A DNA stretch of 64,000 nucleotides from CAWCUU01 sp963798855. GTDB lineage: Bacteria > Gemmatimonadota > Gemmatimonadetes > Longimicrobiales > RSA9. Below, in pieces: positions 17,358 through 24,433 of this stretch (position 1 is its first letter; every line of letters starts with the position of its first letter). The DNA lies in contig CAWCUU010000002.1 in the NCBI GenBank assembly GCA_963798855.1, positions 1,860,001-1,924,000 of the forward strand. The letters are read 5' to 3'. A model generated the notes under the pieces. The model searched no databases and was not told the DNA's origin. It saw only the letters and a program-made list of their open reading frames with translations. A program made the translations under genes and the position numbers.

Positions 17358-18497
17358 ATGATGAAGGGGATCGGGGCAGGCGTCCTGCTGCTGGTGACGG
17401 TGGGCGGAGTGGTGGGACAGGCGCCGGAGCGGGGGGCGTTCGTCGCGACGCTCGGTGATGACACGATCGCGGTGGAGAGCTTCACGCGCACGGCGGAGCG
17501 GCTCAGCGGTGTGAGCGTCACGCGCACGCCGAGCACGCTGGTTCGGCGTTACACGGTCGAGCTGGGGCCGGGTGGATCGCCGCGGACGATGCGAATCGCG
17601 ACCCGGCCGGTGAGCGGCTCGGTCGCGCAGGAGGTGACGTACGAATACGGTCCCGACAGTGTTCGCATTACGGTGCACCGGGACACGGTCGAGCGGCACC
17701 TCTCCGTGGCGGCATCCGGCGCGCCGTATCCGTTCAGCGAGAGCATCTACGGCCCATGGGAGCTGGCGCTCGCCCGCGCGCTCGCGTCCGGCGAGTCCAT
17801 GCCGATCCTGGCGGGGCGGCGGGTCTTCCAGTACGCGTTGACGAGGCGGCCCGACGGCAGGATCGAGGCTGTGGGCAGCGAGGGTGGCGAGGACTTCAGC
17901 CCGCTGGGCGCGCGGCTCGACGCGCGGGGGCGGCTACAGCAATTCGATCTCAGGGGGACGACGGACAAGTACCTGGCCGTGCGGGTGGACTCCGTCGATG
18001 TGGATGCGCTGGCCGCGGCGTTCGCCGCGCGCGATCGGCAGGGCGGCGGTGTGGGCGTGCTCTCGCCGCGGGACACCGCCGCGGGCGAGATCTCGGGGGC
18101 CCACGTCGCGGTCGACTACGGACGCCCATCGGCGCGTGGAAGGCAGGTCTTCGGCGGTATCGTGCCGTGGAACGTGGTGTGGCGCACGGGCGCGAACGAG
18201 GCGACGCAGCTGATCACGGACCGTGAGCTCGTCATCGGCGGCGTGTCCGTGCCGGCGGGCACCTATTCTCTGTTCACGCTACCATCGCCGGAGGGCTGGA
18301 AGCTCATCATCAATCGGCAGCATGGGCAGTGGGGCACGGAATACGATCCGTCGCAGGACCTCGGGCGAGTCGACATGCAGGTGAGGCCGCTCGACGAGCC
18401 CGTCGAGCGGCTCCGGTTCAGCATCGAGCCGGACCAGCAGGGGGGGCGGATCGTGCTGCGCTGGACGGACCTGGAAGCGGGGGTGGAGGTCCGGTAG
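17358..18497 (+). CDS. Secreted DUF2911 domain protein
   Basis: 379 residues from ATG 17358 with GGGGAGGA upstream. The signal peptide (MMKGIGAGVLLLVTVGGVVG|Q) has Gln at +1. The N-terminal 240 residues are beta-rich and unassigned. The C-terminal 130 form a DUF2911 domain, recognisable by VDYGRPSARGRQVFG, VWRTGANEATQLIT and AGTYSLFTLP. DUF2911 function is unknown; proteins are exported and common in Bacteroidetes and Gemmatimonadota. The stop overlaps the next start by one base (TAGTG). Confidence 0.85.
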   Translation: MMKGIGAGVLLLVTVGGVVGQAPERGAFVATLGDDTIAVESFTRTAERLSGVSVTRTPSTLVRRYTVELGPGGSPRTMRIATRPVSGSVAQEVTYEYGPDSVRITVHRDTVERHLSVAASGAPYPFSESIYGPWELALARALASGESMPILAGRRVFQYALTRRPDGRIEAVGSEGGEDFSPLGARLDARGRLQQFDLRGTTDKYLAVRVDSVDVDALAAAFAARDRQGGGVGVLSPRDTAAGEISGAHVAVDYGRPSARGRQVFGGIVPWNVVWRTGANEATQLITDRELVIGGVSVPAGTYSLFTLPSPEGWKLIINRQHGQWGTEYDPSQDLGRVDMQVRPLDEPVERLRFSIEPDQQGGRIVLRWTDLEAGVEVR

Positions 18498-19327
18498 TGG
18501 AAAATGACGGAGGCGTCACGAGACGCCTGCCCGGCAGGATCGGGGCGGCCCGGGCGGTGCTCTGGCTCCTGCTGAGCGGGACTGTACCTGGGACCCTGCT
18601 CGGGCAGGAGCGCAACGCGCGGCCTCCGTCCGAGCCGGTCCGGTTCATGACCGCTGATGGCATCACGATCTACGGCGATCTATACCCATCGTCCACGGGT
18701 CCGGACGGACCCGTCATCGTGCTCTTCCATCAGGCCGGCTCGAACGCGAGAGGCGAGTACGGGGAGATCGTTCCGAGACTTCTCGCCAACGGATACGCTG
18801 TCCTTGCCGTCGACCTGAGGACCGGCGGCTCGCTGTACGGCGGGGAGAACCGCACCGTCGACGCCGGTCATCTGCCTGACTCGAACGACTACTGCTCGGC
18901 GTATCCGGACGTCGTCGCCACCTGGCGATACGTCGTCGATCGGGGGTTCGCCGGCCCGCGCTTCGCATGGGGGAGCAGCTTCAGCGCCGCGCTGGTGATC
19001 CGGCTTGCGGCCGAGCATCCGGAGGGAATGAGCGGCGTGCTAGCGTTCTCGCCCCCATCAGGGGGGCCGATGGAGGGGTGCCGTCCGGCCCGCTACCTGG
19101 ACTCGCTCTCGGTCCCTGCCCTGGCGCTCCGGCCGGAGGCGGAGGCCGCGATGGCTTCGGTCGCAGCCCAGATCGACAGATTCCGCGCGGCGGGCATCGA
19201 CGTGTACGTTTCCAGACCGGGCACGCACGGATCGTCCATGCTGGTGCCCGCGCGCGCGGGTGGCGACACGGAAGCGGCCTGGAAGGCCGTCCTCGAGTTC
19301 CTGCGATCGCGCTCGTCTCCGCACTGA
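18497..19327 (+). CDS. Secreted alpha/beta hydrolase (dienelactone-hydrolase-like)
   Basis: 276 residues from GTG 18497, overlapping the DUF2911 stop by one base. A signal peptide ends near TLLG|QER, again with Gln at +1. The alpha/beta-hydrolase fold shows the oxyanion strand VIVLFHQAGSNARGEYG, a nucleophile elbow WGSSFSAAL where the usual G-x-S-x-G ends in Ser, and a late catalytic His in RPGTHGSSM. A Cys pair (DYCSAY and EGCRPA) may form a disulfide. Substrate unknown; esterase or peptidase activity is plausible. Coupled to the DUF2911 gene by the one-base overlap. Confidence 0.75.
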   Translation: MENDGGVTRRLPGRIGAARAVLWLLLSGTVPGTLLGQERNARPPSEPVRFMTADGITIYGDLYPSSTGPDGPVIVLFHQAGSNARGEYGEIVPRLLANGYAVLAVDLRTGGSLYGGENRTVDAGHLPDSNDYCSAYPDVVATWRYVVDRGFAGPRFAWGSSFSAALVIRLAAEHPEGMSGVLAFSPPSGGPMEGCRPARYLDSLSVPALALRPEAEAAMASVAAQIDRFRAAGIDVYVSRPGTHGSSMLVPARAGGDTEAAWKAVLEFLRSRSSPH

Positions 19328-19413
19328 CGTCAATGGGGGCGGCCCGCCTCTTGCACGTCGGCCGACGCGCAGACGGAAGAACAAGCCCAGACCGTCTCAG
19401 GAGGTGCGAGGCC

Positions 19414-19776
19414 ATGTGTCCCCAGTCCTCCCGTACAGTCGAGCGCGCGATACTGGATGTGTTCCGCTACGGCAATGGCTGGATGCTGCGGCGGCGGGGC
19501 GATCCGGAGCCGGGCGTCGTGCTGCGGACGCGCGAGCGGGCGATCGAGCTCGGCGCGTCATGGGCCGCGCGCTATGCGGATGCCGAGCTGGTGATCCGGG
19601 ACGGCCGAGGCAACGTCGATGAGGTGCACCGACTGGGGTTGATCGCGCGGCGTCACAGCCGTCACGGCAGGGATGAGCCCACGTCGCTCGAGATGGTGTC
19701 GGAGGTGGCAGCGTCGCACGGCTCGGAAATCGCCGCGTCACCGAGGGGCCTTGCCGGTAACGCGGACGCCGCCTAG
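19414..19776 (+). CDS. DUF2188-like small protein
   Basis: 120 residues from ATG 19414 with a strong AGGAGGTG site. The core (GNGWMLRRRGDPEPGV, ERAIELGASWAARYADAELVIRDGRGNVDEVHRLG) fits the DUF2188 pattern: a Trp-containing beta hairpin, a helix with alternating Ala, then 'VIRDGRGxVxE'. The last 40 residues are Ser/Ala-rich and probably disordered. Function of DUF2188 is unknown. It is followed by a terminator-like hairpin at 19909, so transcription probably ends before or is attenuated ahead of metH. Confidence 0.65.
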   Translation: MCPQSSRTVERAILDVFRYGNGWMLRRRGDPEPGVVLRTRERAIELGASWAARYADAELVIRDGRGNVDEVHRLGLIARRHSRHGRDEPTSLEMVSEVAASHGSEIAASPRGLAGNADAA

Positions 19777-19908
19777 AATTCGACACACAAAACGGGACAC
19801 ACCGGCAGACGGATTTGCGGCCGCTTGCTACTGCCGGACGGCGCCCTCGGGCGGACCGTCGAGCCAAAAGCTAAAGTGCCGGGACACGAGCCCTCACTCG
19901 AGCCTCTC

Positions 19909-19942
19909 GCCCCCGGGACCTGAAAGCGGTCCGGGGGCTTTT
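19909..19942 (+). terminator. Intrinsic terminator (or metH leader attenuator)
   Basis: GCCCCCGGGACC (19909-19920) pairs with GGTCCGGGGGC (19928-19938) with a one-base bulge around loop TGAAAGC, followed by TTTT and an AT-rich stretch. It lies only 36 bases before the metH start. It may simply end the upstream transcript. It could also attenuate metH if transcription starts in 19777-19905. Confidence 0.75.
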
Positions 19943-19977
19943 GATTTGCGATCGCAACGGATCCTGCTCGAGAGCGA

Positions 19978-22900
19978 ATGAGCGACAGTCGCTACCTCCA
20001 CGTACTGAGCGAGCGCGTCCTCGTCTACGACGGCGCGATGGGCACGAGCATCCAGGCATGCTCTCTCTCCGCGGACGATTTCGGCGGGGCGCGGCTGGAG
20101 GGGTGCAACGACCACCTCGTGATGTCGCGCCCGGACGTGGTCGAGTCGATCCACGCCTCCTTCCTCGAGGTCGGCTGCGACGTCGTGGAGACGGACACGT
20201 TCCGCGCGAACCGCCTCACGCTGAAGGAGTACGGGCTCGCCGAGCACACGCGGGAGTTGAATCGGCAGGCGGCCGCTCTGGCGCGGCGGGTGTGCGAAGG
20301 CTTCGCGACGCCGGAGCGGCCGCGCTTCGTGGCGGGCAGCATCGGACCGAGCGGCTTCCTGCCGAGCACATCCGATCCGACGCTCGGCGCGATGACCTAC
20401 GAGGAGCTCGTGGACGTCTTCGCGGAGCAGGCGGCCGGCCTGATCGAGGGCGGCGCCGACGTGCTGCTGATCGAGACGAGCCAGGACATGCTGGAGGTGA
20501 GGGCGCAGGTCACCGGTATCCGGCGGGCGTTGCGCGAGCTCCAGGCGGCGCTGCCGATTCAGGCGCAGGTCACGCTCGACACCGCGGGCCGGATGCTGCT
20601 CGGCACCGACATCTCCGCAGCGCTCGTCGTGCTCGAGGCGCTTCGCGTCGACGTCCTCGGGCTGAACTGCTCGACCGGGCCGGAGCACATGCGGCAGCCC
20701 GTGCGCTGGCTGAGCGAGCACTCGCGGCTGCCGATCAGCGTGATCCCGAACGCGGGGATCCCGCACAACGAGGGCGGCGTCGCGATCTACCCGCTCACGC
20801 CGGCCGACCTCGCGGACGCGCACGAGCACTTCGTGACGCGGCTCGGCGTGAACGTCGTGGGCGGCTGCTGCGGCACCACGCCGGAGCACCTGCGTGCGGT
20901 GGTCGAGCGGGTGTGGGGACGCCGGCCCGCGGAGCGCTCTCCTGCGCACCAGGCGATGGCAGCGAGCGCGATGACAGGCGTCGCGCTGCGGCAGGAGCCG
21001 GCGCCGGCGCTGATCGGCGAGCGGGTCAACACGCAGGGCTCCCGGGCCGTGAAACGGATGCTGCTCGCCGACGACTACGAGGGGGTGCTCGAGGTCGCGC
21101 GCGGGCAGGTCGAAGGCGGCGCGCACCACCTCGATGTCTGTGTCGCGCTGACGGAGCGGCAGGACGAGGCGGCGCAGATGCGGGCGCTCGTGAAGCTGCT
21201 CGCGCAGACGGTCGAGACGCCGCTCGTGATCGACAGCACCGAAGCGGACGTGGTCGAGGCGGCGCTGCGCCAGTATCCCGGCCGCGCGATCATCAACTCG
21301 ATCAACCTCGAGAGCGGACGGAAGCGCATCGACGCGGTCGTTCCGCTCGCGGTCGAGCACGGCGCCGCGCTCGTCGCGCTGACGATCGACGAGGAGGGGA
21401 TGGCGAAGACCGCCGAGCGGAAGCTGGAGGTCGCGCGTCGCATCCACGACATCGTGACCGCCGAGTTCGGACTCGCCGCCGAGGACCTGATCTTCGACGC
21501 GCTGACGTTCACGCTCGCCACGGGCGACGCCGAGTTCCGCCGCTCGGCCGTCGAGACGATCGAGGGTATCGCCACGATCAAGCGCGAGCTGCCCGGCACA
21601 CTCACCTCGCTCGGCGTCTCCAACGTCTCCTTCGGGCTGCAGAAGCACGCGCGCGCCGTGCTGAATTCCGTCTTCCTGCACCACTGCGTCGAGGCCGGGC
21701 TCGACATGGCGATCGTGAACCCGGCGCACGTCACGCCGTACGCGGAGATCGACGCAGACCAGCGCGCGCTCGCCGACGACCTGATCTTCGATCGGCACGA
21801 TGACGCGCTCGCCCGCTTCATCGCCTACTACGAGTCGACCTCGATCGAGGAGGAGGAGGCGCGCGATCCGACCGAGGACATGACGCCGGCGGAGGCGCTG
21901 CACTGGAAGATTCTGCACCGGAAGCGGGAGGGCATCGAGGAGCTGGTGGATGCAGCGGTCGCAGAGGCTGAGCAGGCTAATCAGGCTAATCAGGCTAATC
22001 AGGCTAATCAGGCTGGTCAGGCTAATCAGGACCGACCGGGCGGAGAGGAAGCTTCAACCGCTCACACCGCGGCCGTCCAGGTGCTGAACGAAGTCCTGCT
22101 GCCGGCGATGAAAGAGGTCGGCGACCGCTTCGGTGCCGGCGAGCTGATCCTGCCGTTCGTGCTGCAGTCCGCGGAGGTGATGAAGCGGGCGGTGGCTCGG
22201 GTGGAGACGTATCTCGAGAAGCTGGAGGGCCAGACCAAAGGCAAGGTCGTGCTCGCGACCGTGTACGGCGACGTGCACGACATCGGCAAGAACCTGGTCG
22301 GCACGATCCTCTCCAACAACGGCTACACCGTCTTCGATCTCGGCAAGCAGGTGCCGGTCAACACGATCCTGGAGAAGGCGGAGGAGGTAGGCGCGGACGC
22401 CATCGGACTGTCGGCGCTGCTCGTGTCGACGTCGAAGCAGATGCCGCTGTGCGTGCAGGAGCTGAGCACCCGCGGCCTGCGCTATCCCGTGTTGTGCGGC
22501 GGCGCCGCGATCAACCCGTCCTTCGTGCGCATGGCCGCGTTCGTGGACCAGGAGCAGGGCGACGTCTACGAGTCGGGCGTCTTCTACTGCAAGGACGCAT
22601 TCGAGGGCCTCGCGACCGTCGAGGCCCTGGTGGATCCGGAGCGGCGCGAGACGTTCGTGGCCGAGCGCAGGCGTGCGATCTTCGAGGGGATCCGCCGCAG
22701 GGCGGAGCTGGAGGAGCGCGCGAAGGCGACGCGGCCGAAGCGCGCCTCGAGCGGACCCTCCCGCGAAATCGCGATCCCCGAGCCGCCGTTCTGGGGCGTC
22801 AAGGTGCTCGAGCGGCTGCCGCTCGACGACCTGTACCGGCACATCGACCTGAACACGCTCTACCGGTTGCACTGGGGCGCGAAGAACGCGAAGGGCGAGC

Positions 22901-23526
22901 AGTGGGAGCGGCTCGTGAAGGAGGAGTACGAGCCGCGACTGCGCCGCTACCGGCAGGAGGCGCGCTCGGGCGGCTGGGCGCAGGTCCGGGCCATCTACGG
23001 TTTCTTCCCGGCGGCCTCGGAGGGTGACGACCTCGTCGTCTTCGATTCCGCCAACCGTTCGCGCGAGCTCGTCCGCTTCGACTTCCCGCGCCAGTCGGAC
23101 CGCGATCACCTCTGCCTCGCCGATTACTTCAGCCCGGCCGGCAACGGTCGTCCCGATGTCGTCGCGTTCCAGATCGTCACGATCGGGGACCGCCTGCTCG
23201 AGAAGTCGGAGGCGCTGCTGCACGGCGGGGATTACGGCGAGGGCTATTATCTGCACGGTTTCGGCGTGCGTCTGGCGGAGGCTGCCGCGGAGGTCGTGCA
23301 CCGACGCATCCGCACCGAGCTCGGCCTGCCGGCCGGGCAGGGGCTGCGCTACTCGTGGGGCTACCCCGCGTGTCCCGACCACCTGCAGCACTTTCGGCTG
23401 TTCGAGCTGCTGCCCGCGCGCGAGAAGCTGGGGATGGAGCTGACGGAGGCCGGCGCGTTGGTGCCGGAGCTGAGCACGGCCGCTTTGGTCGTGCATCATC
23501 CGGAGGCGAGGTATTTCGGGACGTGA
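19978..23526 (+). CDS. metH: Cobalamin-dependent methionine synthase
   Basis: 1182 residues (E. coli MetH is 1227). It transfers a methyl group from methyltetrahydrofolate to homocysteine through B12. Domains in order: homocysteine-binding barrel (about 1-320) with zinc cysteines C231 (LNCSTGPEH) and C297/C298 (GGCCGTT); pterin-binding barrel (about 335-610, GERVNTQGSRAVK, INSINLESG); B12 cap domain; B12 domain with lower-ligand His767 (GDVHDIGKNLVG); C-terminal activation domain (SWGYPACPDH), ending REKLGMELTEAGALVPE. Odd: residues 666-684, in the loop before or within the cap domain, are a QAN repeat encoded by the same 9-nt tandem repeat seen between genes. No methionine riboswitch recognised upstream. 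Confidence 0.97.
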   Translation: MSDSRYLHVLSERVLVYDGAMGTSIQACSLSADDFGGARLEGCNDHLVMSRPDVVESIHASFLEVGCDVVETDTFRANRLTLKEYGLAEHTRELNRQAAALARRVCEGFATPERPRFVAGSIGPSGFLPSTSDPTLGAMTYEELVDVFAEQAAGLIEGGADVLLIETSQDMLEVRAQVTGIRRALRELQAALPIQAQVTLDTAGRMLLGTDISAALVVLEALRVDVLGLNCSTGPEHMRQPVRWLSEHSRLPISVIPNAGIPHNEGGVAIYPLTPADLADAHEHFVTRLGVNVVGGCCGTTPEHLRAVVERVWGRRPAERSPAHQAMAASAMTGVALRQEPAPALIGERVNTQGSRAVKRMLLADDYEGVLEVARGQVEGGAHHLDVCVALTERQDEAAQMRALVKLLAQTVETPLVIDSTEADVVEAALRQYPGRAIINSINLESGRKRIDAVVPLAVEHGAALVALTIDEEGMAKTAERKLEVARRIHDIVTAEFGLAAEDLIFDALTFTLATGDAEFRRSAVETIEGIATIKRELPGTLTSLGVSNVSFGLQKHARAVLNSVFLHHCVEAGLDMAIVNPAHVTPYAEIDADQRALADDLIFDRHDDALARFIAYYESTSIEEEEARDPTEDMTPAEALHWKILHRKREGIEELVDAAVAEAEQANQANQANQANQAGQANQDRPGGEEASTAHTAAVQVLNEVLLPAMKEVGDRFGAGELILPFVLQSAEVMKRAVARVETYLEKLEGQTKGKVVLATVYGDVHDIGKNLVGTILSNNGYTVFDLGKQVPVNTILEKAEEVGADAIGLSALLVSTSKQMPLCVQELSTRGLRYPVLCGGAAINPSFVRMAAFVDQEQGDVYESGVFYCKDAFEGLATVEALVDPERRETFVAERRRAIFEGIRRRAELEERAKATRPKRASSGPSREIAIPEPPFWGVKVLERLPLDDLYRHIDLNTLYRLHWGAKNAKGEQWERLVKEEYEPRLRRYRQEARSGGWAQVRAIYGFFPAASEGDDLVVFDSANRSRELVRFDFPRQSDRDHLCLADYFSPAGNGRPDVVAFQIVTIGDRLLEKSEALLHGGDYGEGYYLHGFGVRLAEAAAEVVHRRIRTELGLPAGQGLRYSWGYPACPDHLQHFRLFELLPAREKLGMELTEAGALVPELSTAALVVHHPEARYFGT
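21973..22029 (+). repeat. CAGGCTAAT 9-nt tandem repeat inside metH
   Basis: Six in-frame units (CAGGCTAAT four times, CAGGCTGGT, CAGGCTAAT) plus a partial unit encode QANQANQANQANQAGQANQ. It is a variant of the intergenic CAGGCTAGT repeat found just downstream of this gene. The frame used has no stop in either variant. Confidence 0.95.
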
Positions 23527-23545
23527 GGCGCGAGGCGCCTCACGT
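23521..23545. terminator. Perfect 11-bp hairpin overlapping the metH stop
   Basis: ACGTGAGGCGC, loop GAG, GCGCCTCACGT. The metH stop TGA (23524) is within the left arm. There is no T-run; a GGCTAGTCA array follows directly. It may be a factor-dependent terminator or an RNA 3'-end stabiliser. Confidence 0.5.
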
Positions 23546-23546
23546 A

Positions 23547-23625
23547 GGCTAGTCAGGCTAGTCAGGCTAGGCAGGCTAGTCAGGCTAGTCAGGCTCAGGC
23601 GGGCTAGTCAGGCTAGGAGGCTGAT
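23547..23625 (+). repeat. GGCTAGTCA 9-nt tandem array, forward orientation
   Basis: About eight units of GGCTAGTCA with small variants (GGCTAGGCA, GGCTCA, GGCTAGGA, GGCTGATCA) start two bases after the metH-end hairpin. The array is the left member of an inverted pair flanking the four-helix-bundle gene. Confidence 0.92.
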
Positions 23626-23754
23626 CAAGCGCTTTCGCTGGTCTGGGTCGAGGCCGGGGGTCCGCCGATGGCCGGTTAGAGTTGACTCGCCCCGCCATGG
23701 ACATGTGTCGGGCGAACCCGCTTGAGTAGGCGAACACCTACTCAGGAGGCGCAT

Positions 23755-24331
23755 ATGGCGGCGTTCGAGCACCGGAAGTTCGAGGTCTACCGCGACACGA
23801 TGGCGTTGATCGCCTTCGCGGGGACGGTCACGGCGGGACTCGGTAGCGGTTTCTTCGTACTGAAGGATCAGCTGATCAGGGCCGCGATTTCGATCGCGAT
23901 GAACATTGGTGAGGGTGCGGGTGAATACGCCCCCCGCGAGAAGGCGCGCTTCTATCGCATGGCGCGCCGCAGCGCCTCGGAAGCCATCAGTGGCTTCGAC
24001 GCCTTGCTCACCCTGCGAGTTGATAGACGACGGCGTGTTGGCCGAAGCTGAGACGCGTCTGGAGCGAATCGCGGCGATGCTTACCCGTATGGCAAAGAGA
24101 ATGGAGTCGACGAAACGCGAGCCCGAAAGCCTTGCGTCGATGTCGTCAGCAGGACGACCGAAGACGCCGAAGCGGTCAGGTCCGGCGGAATCGACGACGA
24201 TGGCGCAGCCTCCGGCCAGTCGGCAGCGGAAGCAGCCGGTAGATTCGGCTCGACCGTTGAAACCGAGGAGCGGCCAGAACACCGGCAGCCGTCCACGCAG
24301 CAGGCCGGCCCGGTCTGACCAGCCCGACTAG
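23755..24331 (+). pseudogene. Four-helix-bundle (S23-type) protein, frame-broken
   Basis: ATG 23755 has an ideal CAGGAGG site. The first 86 or so residues fit the four-helix-bundle/S23 family (RKFEVYRDTMALIAF, LKDQLIRAAISIAMNIGEGAG, ARFYRMARRSASEAISGFDALL). At about 24016 an extra base shifts the frame; the expected last helix continues in the other frame as ELIDDGVLAEAETRLERIAAMLTRM. Without correction the product stops at 24051. The corrected frame carries a Lys/Arg/Pro tail and stops at a TAG supplied by the downstream repeat array. Members occur as orphan genes, as intervening-sequence proteins in 23S rRNA, and as relatives of Avd; no reverse transcriptase is near. Confidence 0.7.
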
Positions 24332-24424
24332 CCTGACTAGCCTGACTAGCCTGACTAGCCTGATTAGCCTGAGTAGCCTGACTAGCCTGACTAGCCTGAT
24401 TAGCCTGATTAGCCTGATTAGCCT
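24321..24424 (-). repeat. GGCTAGTCA-type 9-nt tandem array, reverse orientation
   Basis: Eleven contiguous 9-nt units read AGCCTGACT on the plus strand (variants ending GATT and GAGT), i.e. the complement of the array at 23547. The array ends ten bases before the next gene's start and so covers its likely promoter and ribosome-binding region. Confidence 0.95.
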
Positions 24425-24433
24425 CTGAACCCG

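Noticed and set aside
14516..17536. 1006-residue antisense frame opposite the regulator and kinase
   Set aside because: Arg/Leu/Gln-rich shadow of two well-supported genes; it runs through the hexamer array and has no recognisable domain.
19777..19977. Cobalamin or SAM riboswitch before metH
   Set aside because: No B12-box-like or SAM-core sequence recognised; only a terminator hairpin is certain.
23755..24331. Accessory (Avd) gene of a diversity-generating retroelement
   Set aside because: The protein family is related, but no reverse transcriptase, template repeat or variable repeat pair is in the window.
24321..24424. CRISPR-like array of AGCCTGACT units
   Set aside because: Units are contiguous 9-mers with no spacers, and no cas gene is present.
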